DNA of 64,000 nt from Micromussa lordhowensis (lineage: Eukaryota > Cnidaria > Anthozoa > Scleractinia > Lobophylliidae), in the NCBI GenBank assembly GCA_964020085.1, contig CAXHUQ010000516.1, forward strand, positions 17,607 through 81,606, in the 5' to 3' direction. A program made the position numbers and the translations under genes. The notes under the pieces are model-generated. The model was not told the DNA's origin. It worked only from the letters and a program-made list of their open reading frames with translations, and ran no database searches. Below, one piece after another: positions 10,901-23,526 of the stretch (its first letter is position 1; each line of letters opens with the position of its first letter).

Positions 10901-12354
10901 GCCGAACTTTGCGCGCGTCGCAACTTTGCAAACTAATACCACCAAAGCACACCCGGGGTCGGTCCGGGTCCAAATGCGAAGTATCGGAGCTGCGCAAAAT
11001 CTCGCACTATGCTAATCAGCCCGGCAGATCCCCAGGCGTGGCCGACTGGCTGACTAGTTAGCCGAGCTTGACGCGTGTCGCAACTGGGCAAACTAATGGC
11101 ACCAAAGCACTCCTGGGGTGGGTCTGGGTCCACATGCAAAGTTTCGGAGCTGCGCGAAATCTCGCACTATGCTAACCAGCCCGTTTGCTAATTAGCCGAA
11201 CTTTGCGCGCGTCGCAACTTTGCAAACTAATACCACCAAAGCACTCCCGGGGTCGGTCCGGGTCCAAATGCGAAGTATCGGAGCTGCGCAAAATCTCGCA
11301 CTATGCTAATCAGCCCGGCAGATCCCCAGGCGTGGCCGGCTGGCTGACTAGTTAGCCGAGCTTGACGCGTGTCGCAACTTGGCAAACTAATGGCACCAAA
11401 GCACTCCTGGGGTGGGTCCGGGTCCACATGCAAAGTTTCGGAGCTGCGCGAAATCTCGCACTATGCTAACCAGCCCGTTTGCTAATTAGCCGAACTTTGC
11501 GCGCGTCGCAACTTTGCAAACTAATACCACCAAAGCACTCCCGGGGTCGGTCCGGGTCCAAATGCAAAGTATCGGAGCTGCGCAAAATCTCGCACTATGC
11601 TAATCAGCCCGGCAGATCCCCAGGCGTGGCCGGCTGGCTGACTAGTTAGCCGAGCTTGACGCGTGTCGCAACTTGGCAAACTAATGGCACCAAAGCACTC
11701 CTCGGGTGGGTCCGGGTCCACATGCAAAGTTTCGGAGCTGCGCGAAATCTCGCACTATGCTAACCAGCCCGTTTGCTAATTAGCCGAACTTTGCGCGCGT
11801 CGCAACTTTGCAAACTAATACCACCAAAGCACTCCCGGGGTCGGTCCGGGTCCAAATGCGAAGTATCGGAGCTGCGCAAAATCTCGCACTATGCTAATCA
11901 GCCCGGCAGATCCCCAGGCGTGGCCGGCTGGCTGACTAGTTAGCCGAGCTTGACGCGTGTCGCAACTTGGCAAACTAATGGCACCAAAGCACTCCTGGGG
12001 TGGGTCCGGGTCCACATGCAAAGTTTCGGAGCTGCGCGAAATCTCGCACTATGCTAACCAGCCCGTTTGCTAATTAGCCGAACTTTGCGTGCGTCGCAAC
12101 TTTGCAAACTAATACCACCAAAGCACTCCCGGGGTCGGTCCGGGTCCAAATGCAAAGTATCGGAGCTGCGCAAAATCTCGCACTATGCTAATCAGCCCGG
12201 CAGATCCCCAGGCGTGGCCAGCTGGCTGACTAGTTAGCCGAGCTTGACGCGTGTCGCAACTTGGCAAACTAATGGCACCAAAGCACTCCTCGGGTGGGTC
12301 CGGGTCCACATGCAAAGTTTCGGAGCTGCGCGAAATCTCGCACTATGCTAACCA
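7945..12354. repeat. Right copy of the roughly 15-unit segmental duplication
   Basis: It repeats the order of the segment starting at 3535 (174A, 174A, G-type, 231C, G-type, 231C, 177A/279T, 37G, G-type, 160A/231C, 67A/161A) but lacks the equivalent of the unit starting at 5299. Its tail continues with alternating G-type and 231C units up to the first 171G unit. A one-unit deletion or insertion after duplication explains the difference. Confidence 0.65.
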
Positions 12355-15300
12355 GCCCGTTTGCTAATTAGCCGAACTTTGCGCGCGTCGCAACTTTGCA
12401 AACTAATACCACCAAAGCACTCCCGGGGTCGGTCCGGGTCCAAATGCGAAGTATCGGAGCTGCGCAAAATCTCGCACTATGCTAATCAGCCCGGCAGATC
12501 CCCAGGCGTGGCCGACTGGCTGACGAGTTAGCCGAGCTTGACGCGTGTCGCAACTGGGCAAACTAATGGCACCAAAGCACTCCTGGGGTGGGTCCGGGTC
12601 CACATGCAAAGTTTCGGAGCTGCGCGAAATCTCGCACTATGCTAACCAGCCCGTTTGCTAATTAGCCGAACTTTGCGCGCGTCGCAACTTTGCAAACTAA
12701 TACCACCAAAGCACTCCCGGGGTCGGTCCGGGTCCAAATGCAAAGTATCGGAGCTGCGCAAAATCTCGCACTATGCTAATCAGCCCGGCAGATCCCCAGG
12801 CGTGGCCAGCTGGCTGACTAGTTAGCCGAGCTTGACGCGTGTCGCAACTTGGCAAACTAATGGCACCAAAGCACTCCTCGGGTGGGTCCGGGTCCACATG
12901 CAAAGTTTCGGAGCTGCGCGAAATCTCGCACTATGCTAACCAGCCCGTTTGCTAATTAGCCGAACTTTGCGCGCGTCGCAACTTTGCAAACTAATACCAC
13001 CAAAGCACTCCCGGGGTCGGTCCAGGTCCAAATGCGAAGTATCGGAGCTGCGCAAAATCTCGCACTATGCTAATCAGCCCGGCAGATCCCCAGGCGTGGC
13101 CGACTGGCTGACTAGTTAGCCGAGCTTGACGCGTGTCGCAACTGGGCAAACTAATGGCACCAAAGCACTCCTGGGGTGGGTCTGGGTCCACATGCAAAGT
13201 TTCGGAGCTGCGCGAAATCTCGCACTATGCTAACCAGCCCGTTTGCTAATTAGCCGAACTTTGCGCGCGTCGCAACTTTGCAAACTAATACCACCAAAGC
13301 ACTCCCGGGGTCGGTCCGGGTCCAAATGCGAAGTATCGGAGCTGCGCAAAATCTCGCACTATGCTAATCAGCCCGGCAGATCCCCAGGCGTGGCCGGCTG
13401 GCTGACTAGTTAACCGAGCTTGACGCGTGTCGCAACTTGGCAAACTAATGGCACCAAAGCACTCCTGGGGTGGGTCCGGGTCCACATGCAAAGTTTCGGA
13501 GCTGCGCGAAATCTCGCACTATGCTAACCAGCCCGTTTGCTAATTAGCCGAACTTTGCGCGCGTCGCAACTTTGCAAACTAATACCACCAAAGCACTCCC
13601 GGGGTCGGTCCGGGTCCAAATGCAAAGTATCGGAGCTGCGCAAAATCTCGCACTATGCTAATCAGCCCGGCAGATCCCCAGGCGTGGCCGGCTGGCTGAC
13701 TAGTTAGCCGAGCTTGACGCGTGTCGCAACTTGGCAAACTAATGGCACCAAAGCACTCCTCGGGTGGGTCCGGGTCCACATGCAAAGTTTCAGAGCTGCG
13801 CGAAATCTCGCACTATGCTAACCAGCCCGTTTGCTAATTAGCCGAACTTTGCGCGCGTCGCAACTTTGCAAACTAATACCACCAAAGCACTCCCGGGGTC
13901 GGTCCGGGTCCAAATGCGAAGTATCGGAGCTGCGCAAAATCTCGCACTATGCTAATCAGCCCGGCAGATCCCCAGGCGTGGCCGGCTGGCTGACTAGTTA
14001 GCCGAGCTTGACGCGTGTCGCAACTTGGCAAACTAATGGCACCAAAGCACTCCTGGGGTGGGTCCGGGTCCACATGCAAAGTTTCGGAGCTGCGCGAAAT
14101 CTCGCACTATGCTAACCAGCCCGTTTGCTAATTAGCCGAACTTTGCGCGCGTCGCAACTTTGCAAACTAATACCACCAAAGCACTCCCGGGGTCGGTCCG
14201 GGTCCAAATGCAAAGTATCGGAGCTGCGCAAAATCTCGCACTATGCTAATCAGCCCGGCAGATCCCCAGGCGTGGCCGGCTGGCTGACTAGTTAGCCGAG
14301 CTTGACGCGTGTCGCAACTTGGCAAACTAATGGCACCAAAGCACTCCTCGGGTGGGTCCGGGTCCACATGCAAAGTTTCGGAGCTGCGCGAAATCTCGCA
14401 CTATGCTAACCAGCCCGTTTGCTAATTAGCCGAACTTTGCGCGCGTCGCAACTTTGCAAACTAATACCACCAAAGCACTCCCGGGGTCGGTCCGGGTCCA
14501 AATGCGAAGTATCGGAGCTGCGCAAAATCTCGCACTATGCTAATCAGCCCGGCAGATCCCCAGGCGTGGCCGGCTGGCTGACTAGTTAACCGAGCTTGAC
14601 GCGTGTCGCAACTTGGCAAACTAATGGCACCAAAGCACTCCTGGGGTGGGTCCGGGTCCACATGCAAAGTTTCGGAGCTGCGCGAAATCTTGCACTATGC
14701 TAACCAGCCCGTTTGCTAATTAGCCGAACTTTGCGCGCGTCGGAACTTTGCAAACTAATACCACCAAAGCACTCCCGGGGTCGGTCCGGGTCCAAATGCG
14801 AAGTATCGGAGCTGCGCAAAATCTCGCACTATGCTAATCAGCCCGGCAGATCCCCAGGCGTGGCCGGCTGGCTGACTAGTTAGCCGAGCTTGACGCGTGT
14901 CGCAACTTGGCAAACTAATGGCACCAAAGCACTCCTGGGGTGGGTCCGGGTCCACATGCAAAGTTTCGGAGCTGCGCGAAATCTCGCACTATGCTAACCA
15001 GCCCGTTTGCTAATTAGCCGAACTTTGCGCGCGTCGCAACTTTGCAAACTAATACCACCAAAGCACTCCCGGGGTCGGTCCGGGTCCAAATGCGAAGTAT
15101 CGGAGCTGCGCAAAATCTCGCACTATGCTAATCAGCCCGGCAGATCCCCAGGCGTGGCCGGCTGGCTGACTAGTTAGCCGAGCTTGACGCGTGTCGCAAC
15201 TTGGCAAACTAATGGCACCAAAGCACTCCTGGGGTGGGTCCGGGTCCACATGCAAAGTTTCGGAGCTGCGCGAAATCTCGCACTATGCTAACCAGCCCGT

Positions 15301-18300
15301 TTGCTAATTAGCCGAACTTTGCGCGCGTCGCAACTTTGCAAACTAATACCACCAAAGCACTCCCGGGGTCGGTCCGGGTCCAAATGCAAAGTATCGGAGC
15401 TGCGCAAAATCTCGCACTATGCTAATCAGCCCGGCAGATCCCCAGGCGTGGCCGGCTGGCTGACTAGTTAGCCGAGCTTGACGCGTGTCGCAACTTGGCA
15501 AACTAATGGCACCAAAGCACTCCTCGGGTGGGTCCGGGTCCACATGCAAAGTTTCGGAGCTGCGCGAAATCTCGCACTATGCTAACCAGCCCGTTTGCTA
15601 ATTAGCCGAACTTTGCGCGCGTCGCAACTTTGCAAACTAATACCACCAAAGCACTCCCGGGGTCGGTCCGGGTCCAAATGCGAAGTATCGGAGCTGCGCA
15701 AAATCTCGCACTATGCTAATCAGCCCGGCAGATCCCCAGGCGTGGCCGGCTGGCTGACTAGTTAGCCGAGCTTGACGCGTGTCGCAACTTGGCAAACTAA
15801 TGGCACCAAAGCACTCCTGGGGTGGGTCCGGGTCCACATGCAAAGTTTCGGAGCTGCGCGAAATCTCGCACTATGCTAACCAGCCCGTTTGCTAATTAGC
15901 CGAACTTTGCGCGCGTCGCAACTTTGCAAACTAATACCACCAAAGCACTCCCGGGGTCGGTCCGGGTCCAAATGCAAAGTATCGGAGCTGCGCAAAATCT
16001 CGCACTATGCTAATCAGCCCGGCAGATCCCCAGGCGTGGCCAGCTGGCTGACTAGTTAGCCGAGCTTGACGCGTGTCGCAACTTGGCAAACTAATGGCAC
16101 CAAAGCACTCCTCGGGTGGGTCCGGGTCCACATGCAAAGTTTCGGAGCTGCGCGAAATCTCGCACTATGCTAACCAGCCCGTTTGCTAATTAGCCGAACT
16201 TTGCGCGCGTCGCAACTTTGCAAACTAATACCACCAAAGCACTCCCGGGGTCGGTCCGGGTCCAAATGCGAAGTATCGGAGCTGCGCAAAATCTCGCACT
16301 ATGCTAATCAGCCCGGCAGATCCCCAGGCGTGGCCGGCTGGCTGACTAGTTAACCGAGCTTGACGCGTGTCGCAACTTGGCAAACTAATGGCACCAAAGC
16401 ACTCCTGGGGTGGGTCCGGGTCCACATGCAAAGTTTCGGAGCTGCGCGAAATCTTGCACTATGCTAACCAGCCCGTTTGCTAATTAGCCGAACTTTGCGC
16501 GCGTCGGAACTTTGCAAACTAATACCACCAAAGCACTCCCGGGGTCGGTCCGGGTCCAAATGCGAAGTATCGGAGCTGCGCAAAATCTCGCACTATGCTA
16601 ATCAGCCCGGCAGATCCCCAGGCGTGGCCGGCTGGCTGACTAGTTAGCCGAGCTTGACGCGTGTCGCAACTTGGCAAACTAATGGCACCAAAGCACTCCT
16701 GGGGTGGGTCCGGGTCCACATGCAAAGTTTCGGAGCTGCGCGAAATCTCGCACTATGCTAACCAGCCCGTTTGCTAATTAGCCGAACTTTGCGCGCGTCG
16801 CAACTTTGCAAACTAATACCACCAAAGCACTCCCGGGGTCGGTCCGGGTCCAAATGCGAAGTATCGGAGCTGCGCAAAATCTCGCACTATGCTAATCAGC
16901 CCGGCAGATCCCCAGGCGTGGCCGGCTGGCTGACTAGTTAGCCGAGCTTGACGCGTGTCGCAACTTGGCAAACTAATGGCACCAAAGCACTCCTGGGGTG
17001 GGTCCGGGTCCACATGCAAAGTTTCGGAGCTGCGCGAAATCTCGCACTATGCTAACCAGCCCGTTTGCTAATTAGCCGAACTTTGCGCGCGTCGCAACTT
17101 TGCAAACTAATACCACCAAAGCACTCCCGGGGTCGGTCCGGGTCCAAATGCAAAGTATCGGAGCTGCGCAAAATCTCGCACTATGCTAATCAGCCCGGCA
17201 GATCCCCAGGCGTGGCCAGCTGGCTGACTAGTTAGCCGAGCTTGACGCGTGTCGCAACTTGGCAAACTAATGGCACCAAAGCACTCCTCGGGTGGGTCCG
17301 GGTCCACATGCAAAGTTTCGGAGCTGCGCGAAATCTCGCACTATGCTAACCAGCCCGTTTGCTAATTAGCCGAACTTTGCGCGCGTCGCAACTTTGCAAA
17401 CTAATACCACCAAAGTACACCCGGGGTCGGTCCGGGTCCAAATGCGAAGTATCGGAGCTGCGCAAAATCTCGCACTATGCTAATCAGCCCGGCAGATCCC
17501 CAGGCGTGGCCGACTGGCTGACTAGTTAGCCGAGCTTGACGCGTGTCGCAACTTGGCAAACTAATGGCACCAAAGCACTCCTGGGGTGGGTCCGGGTCCA
17601 CATGCAAAGTTTCGGAGCTGCGCGAAATCTCGCACTATGCTAACCAGCCCGTTTGCTAATTAGCCGAACTTTGCGCGCGTCGCAACTTTGCAAACTAATA
17701 CCACCAAAGCACTCCCGGGGTCGGTCCGGGTCCAAATGCGAAGTATCGGAGCTGCGCAAAATCTCGCACTATGCTAATCAGCCCGGCAGATCCCCAGGCG
17801 TGGCCGGCTGGCTGACTAGTTAGCCGAGCTTGACGCGTGTCGCAACTTGGCAAACTAATGGCACCAAAGCACTCCTGGGGTGGGTCCGGGTCCACATGCA
17901 AAGTTTCGGAGCTGCGCGAAATCTCGCACTATGCTAACCAGCCCGTTTGCTAATTAGCCGAACTTTGCGCGCGTCGCAACTTTGCAAACTAATACCACCA
18001 AAGCACTCCCGGGGTCGGTCCGGGTCCAAATGCAAAGTATCGGAGCTGCGCAAAATCTCGCACTATGCTAATCAGCCCGGCAGATCCCCAGGCGTGGCCA
18101 GCTGGCTGACTAGTTAGCCGAGCTTGACGCGTGTCGCAACTTGGCAAACTAATGGCACCAAAGCACTCCTCGGGTGGGTCCGGGTCCACATGCAAAGTTT
18201 CGGAGCTGCGCGAAATCTCGCACTATGCTAACCAGCCCGTTTGCTAATTAGCCGAACTTTGCGCGCGTCGCAACTTTGCAAACTAATACCACCAAAGCAC

Positions 18301-19410
18301 ACCCGGGGTCGGTCCGGGTCCAAATGCGAAGTATCGGAGCTGCGCAAAATCTCGCACTATGCTAATCAGCCCGGCAGATCCCCAGGCGTGGCCGACTGGC
18401 TGACTAGTTAGCCGAGCTTGACGCGTGTCGCAACTGGGCAAACTAATGGCACCAAAGCACTCCTGGGGTGGGTCTGGGTCCACATGCAAAGTTTCGGAGC
18501 TGCGCGAAATCTCGCACTATGCTAACCAGCCCGTTTGCTAATTAGCCGAACTTTGCGCGCGTCGCAACTTTGCAAACTAATACCACCAAAGCACTCCCGG
18601 GGTCGGTCCGGGTCCAAATGCGAAGTATCGGAGCTGCGCAAAATCTCGCACTATGCTAATCAGCCCGGCAGATCCCCAGGCGTGGCCGGCTGGCTGACTA
18701 GTTAGCCGAGCTTGACGCGTGTCGCAACTTGGCAAACTAATGGCACCAAAGCACTCCTGGGGTGGGTCCGGGTCCACATGCAAAGTTTCGGAGCTGCGCG
18801 AAATCTCGCACTATGCTAACCAGCCCGTTTGCTAATTAGCCGAACTTTGCGCGCGTCGCAACTTTGCAAACTAATACCACCAAAGCACTCCCGGGGTCGG
18901 TCCGGGTCCAAATGCAAAGTATCGGAGCTGCGCAAAATCTCGCACTATGCTAATCAGCCCGGCAGATCCCCAGGCGTGGCCGGCTGGCTGACTAGTTAGC
19001 CGAGCTTGACGCGTGTCGCAACTTGGCAAACTAATGGCACCAAAGCACTCCTCGGGTGGGTCCGGGTCCACATGCAAAGTTTCGGAGCTGCGCGAAATCT
19101 CGCACTATGCTAACCAGCCCGTTTGCTAATTAGCCGAACTTTGCGCGCGTCGCAACTTTGCAAACTAATACCACCAAAGCACTCCCGGGGTCGGTCCGGG
19201 TCCAAATGCGAAGTATCGGAGCTGCGCAAAATCTCGCACTATGCTAATCAGCCCGGCAGATCCCCAGGCGTGGCCGGCTGGCTGACTAGTTAGCCGAGCT
19301 TGACGCGTGTCGCAACTTGGCAAACTAATGGCACCAAAGCACTCCTCGGGTGGGTCCGGGTCCACATGCAAAGTTTCGGAGCTGCGCGAAATCTCGCACT
19401 ATGCTAACCA
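12355..19410. repeat. 171G-anchored higher-order block 1 (24 units, 7056 bp)
   Basis: The block opens with a unit carrying 171G (GACGAGTT) and 161A. The next four units are 160A/231C; 161A with 82A, 202G and 241T; 177A; and 231C with 262A. This five-unit head recurs at 19411, 23527 and 29701. The tail contains two runs of 177A/279T followed by 37G, then two 67A/161A units. Confidence 0.8.
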
Positions 19411-22400
19411 GCCCGTTTGCTAATTAGCCGAACTTTGCGCGCGTCGCAACTTTGCAAACTAATACCACCAAAGCACTCCCGGGGTCGGTCCGGGTCCAAA
19501 TGCGAAGTATCGGAGCTGCGCAAAATCTCGCACTATGCTAATCAGCCCGGCAGATCCCCAGGCGTGGCCGACTGGCTGACGAGTTAGCCGAGCTTGACGC
19601 GTGTCGCAACTGGGCAAACTAATGGCACCAAAGCACTCCTGGGGTGGGTCCGGGTCCACATGCAAAGTTTCGGAGCTGCGCGAAATCTCGCACTATGCTA
19701 ACCAGCCCGTTTGCTAATTAGCCGAACTTTGCGCGCGTCGCAACTTTGCAAACTAATACCACCAAAGCACTCCCGGGGTCGGTCCGGGTCCAAATGCAAA
19801 GTATCGGAGCTGCGCAAAATCTCGCACTATGCTAATCAGCCCGGCAGATCCCCAGGCGTGGCCAGCTGGCTGACTAGTTAGCCGAGCTTGACGCGTGTCG
19901 CAACTTGGCAAACTAATGGCACCAAAGCACTCCTCGGGTGGGTCCGGGTCCACATGCAAAGTTTCGGAGCTGCGCGAAATCTCGCACTATGCTAACCAGC
20001 CCGTTTGCTAATTAGCCGAACTTTGCGCGCGTCGCAACTTTGCAAACTAATACCACCAAAGCACTCCCGGGGTCGGTCCAGGTCCAAATGCGAAGTATCG
20101 GAGCTGCGCAAAATCTCGCACTATGCTAATCAGCCCGGCAGATCCCCAGGCGTGGCCGACTGGCTGACTAGTTAGCCGAGCTTGACGCGTGTCGCAACTG
20201 GGCAAACTAATGGCACCAAAGCACTCCTGGGGTGGGTCTGGGTCCACATGCAAAGTTTCGGAGCTGCGCGAAATCTCGCACTATGCTAACCAGCCCGTTT
20301 GCTAATTAGCCGAACTTTGCGCGCGTCGCAACTTTGCAAACTAATACCACCAAAGCACTCCCGGGGTCGGTCCGGGTCCAAATGCGAAGTATCGGAGCTG
20401 CGCAAAATCTCGCACTATGCTAATCAGCCCGGCAGATCCCCAGGCGTGGCCGGCTGGCTGACTAGTTAACCGAGCTTGACGCGTGTCGCAACTTGGCAAA
20501 CTAATGGCACCAAAGCACTCCTGGGGTGGGTCCGGGTCCACATGCAAAGTTTCGGAGCTGCGCGAAATCTCGCACTATGCTAACCAGCCCGTTTGCTAAT
20601 TAGCCGAACTTTGCGCGCGTCGCAACTTTGCAAACTAATACCACCAAAGCACTCCCGGGGTCGGTCCGGGTCCAAATGCAAAGTATCGGAGCTGCGCAAA
20701 ATCTCGCACTATGCTAATCAGCCCGGCAGATCCCCAGGCGTGGCCGGCTGGCTGACTAGTTAGCCGAGCTTGACGCGTGTCGCAACTTGGCAAACTAATG
20801 GCACCAAAGCACTCCTCGGGTGGGTCCGGGTCCACATGCAAAGTTTCAGAGCTGCGCGAAATCTCGCACTATGCTAACCAGCCCGTTTGCTAATTAGCCG
20901 AACTTTGCGCGCGTCGCAACTTTGCAAACTAATACCACCAAAGCACTCCCGGGGTCGGTCCGGGTCCAAATGCGAAGTATCGGAGCTGCGCAAAATCTCG
21001 CACTATGCTAATCAGCCCGGCAGATCCCCAGGCGTGGCCGGCTGGCTGACTAGTTAGCCGAGCTTGACGCGTGTCGCAACTTGGCAAACTAATGGCACCA
21101 AAGCACTCCTGGGGTGGGTCCGGGTCCACATGCAAAGTTTCGGAGCTGCGCGAAATCTCGCACTATGCTAACCAGCCCGTTTGCTAATTAGCCGAACTTT
21201 GCGCGCGTCGCAACTTTGCAAACTAATACCACCAAAGCACTCCCGGGGTCGGTCCGGGTCCAAATGCAAAGTATCGGAGCTGCGCAAAATCTCGCACTAT
21301 GCTAATCAGCCCGGCAGATCCCCAGGCGTGGCCGGCTGGCTGACTAGTTAGCCGAGCTTGACGCGTGTCGCAACTTGGCAAACTAATGGCACCAAAGCAC
21401 TCCTGGGGTGGGTCCGGGTCCACATGCAAAGTTTCGGAGCTGCGCGAAATCTCGCACTATGCTAACCAGCCCGTTTGCTAATTAGCCGAACTTTGCGCGC
21501 GTCGCAACTTTGCAAACTAATACCACCAAAGCACTCCCGGGGTCGGTCCGGGTCCAAATGCGAAGTATCGGAGCTGCGCAAAATCTCGCACTATGCTAAT
21601 CAGCCCGGCAGATCCCCAGGCGTGGCCGGCTGGCTGACTAGTTAGCCGAGCTTGACGCGTGTCGCAACTTGGCAAACTAATGGCACCAAAGCACTCCTGG
21701 GGTGGGTCCGGGTCCACATGCAAAGTTTCGGAGCTGCGCGAAATCTCGCACTATGCTAACCAGCCCGTTTGCTAATTAGCCGAACTTTGCGCGCGTCGCA
21801 ACTTTGCAAACTAATACCACCAAAGCACTCCCGGGGTCGGTCCGGGTCCAAATGCAAAGTATCGGAGCTGCGCAAAATCTCGCACTATGCTAATCAGCCC
21901 GGCAGATCCCCAGGCGTGGCCAGCTGGCTGACTAGTTAGCCGAGCTTGACGCGTGTCGCAACTTGGCAAACTAATGGCACCAAAGCACTCCTCGGGTGGG
22001 TCCGGGTCCACATGCAAAGTTTCGGAGCTGCGCGAAATCTCGCACTATGCTAACCAGCCCGTTTGCTAATTAGCCGAACTTTGCGCGCGTCGCAACTTTG
22101 CAAACTAATACCACCAAAGCACACCCGGGGTCGGTCCGGGTCCAAATGCGAAGTATCGGAGCTGCGCAAAATCTCGCACTATGCTAATCAGCCCGGCAGA
22201 TCCCCAGGCGTGGCCGACTGGCTGACTAGTTAGCCGAGCTTGACGCGTGTCGCAACTGGGCAAACTAATGGCACCAAAGCACTCCTGGGGTGGGTCCGGG
22301 TCCACATGCAAAGTTTCGGAGCTGCGCGAAATCTTGCACTATGCTAACCAGCCCGTTTGCTAATTAGCCGAACTTTGCGCGCGTCGGAACTTTGCAAACT

Positions 22401-23526
22401 AATACCACCAAAGCACTCCCGGGGTCGGTCCGGGTCCAAATGCGAAGTATCGGAGCTGCGCAAAATCTCGCACTATGCTAATCAGCCCGGCAGATCCCCA
22501 GGCGTGGCCGGCTGGCTGACTAGTTAGCCGAGCTTGACGCGTGTCGCAACTTGGCAAACTAATGGCACCAAAGCACTCCTGGGGTGGGTCCGGGTCCACA
22601 TGCAAAGTTTCGGAGCTGCGCGAAATCTCGCACTATGCTAACCAGCCCGTTTGCTAATTAGCCAAACTTTGCGCGCGTCGCAACTTTGCAAACTAATACC
22701 ACCAAAGCACTCCCGGGGTCGGTCCGGGTCCAAATGCAAAGTATCGGAGCTGCGCAAAATCTCGCACTATGCTAATCAGCCCGGCAGATCCCCAGGCGTG
22801 GCCGGCTGGCTGACTAGTTAGCCGAGCTTGACGCGTGTCGCAACTTGGCAAACTAATGGCACCAAAGCACTCCTCGGGTGGGTCCGGGTCCACATGCAAA
22901 GTTTCGGAGCTGCGCGAAATCTCGCACTATGCTAACCAGCCCGTTTGGTAATTAGCCGAACTTTGCGCGCGTCGCAACTTTGCAAACTAATACCACCAAA
23001 GCACTCCCGGGGTCGGTCCGGGTCCAAATTTGAAGTATCGGAGCTGCGCAAAATCTCGCACTATGCTAATCAGCCCGGCAGATCCCCAGGCGTGGCCGGC
23101 TGGCTGACTAGTTAGCCGAGCTTGACGCGTGTCGCAACTTGGCAAACTAATGGCACCAAAGCACTCCTGGGGTGGGTCCGGGTCCACATGCAAAGTTTCG
23201 GAGCTGCGCGAAATCTCGCACTATGCTAACCAGCCCGTTTGCTAATTAGCCGAACTTTGCGCGCGTCGCAACTTTGCAAACTAATACCACCAAAGCACTC
23301 CCGGGGTCGGTCCGGGTCCAAATGCAAAGTATCGGAGCTGCGCAAAATCTCGCACTATGCTAATCAGCCCGGCAGATCCCCAGGCGTGGCCAGCTGGCTG
23401 ACTAGTTAGCCGAGCTTGACGCGTGTCGCAACTTGGCAAACTAATGGCACCAAAGCACTCCTCGGGTGGGTCCGGGTCCACATGCAAAGTTTCGGAGCTG
23501 CGCGAAATCTCGCACTATGCTAACCA
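19411..23526. repeat. 171G-anchored higher-order block 2 (14 units, 4116 bp)
   Basis: It has the same five-unit head as the block at 12355. The tail is shorter. It includes a hybrid unit with 94A and 231G (starting 21175), a 161A unit that has both 67A and 279T (starting 22057), a 20A unit (starting 22645) and a unit with a private change at about 23030 (AAATTTGAAG). Confidence 0.8.
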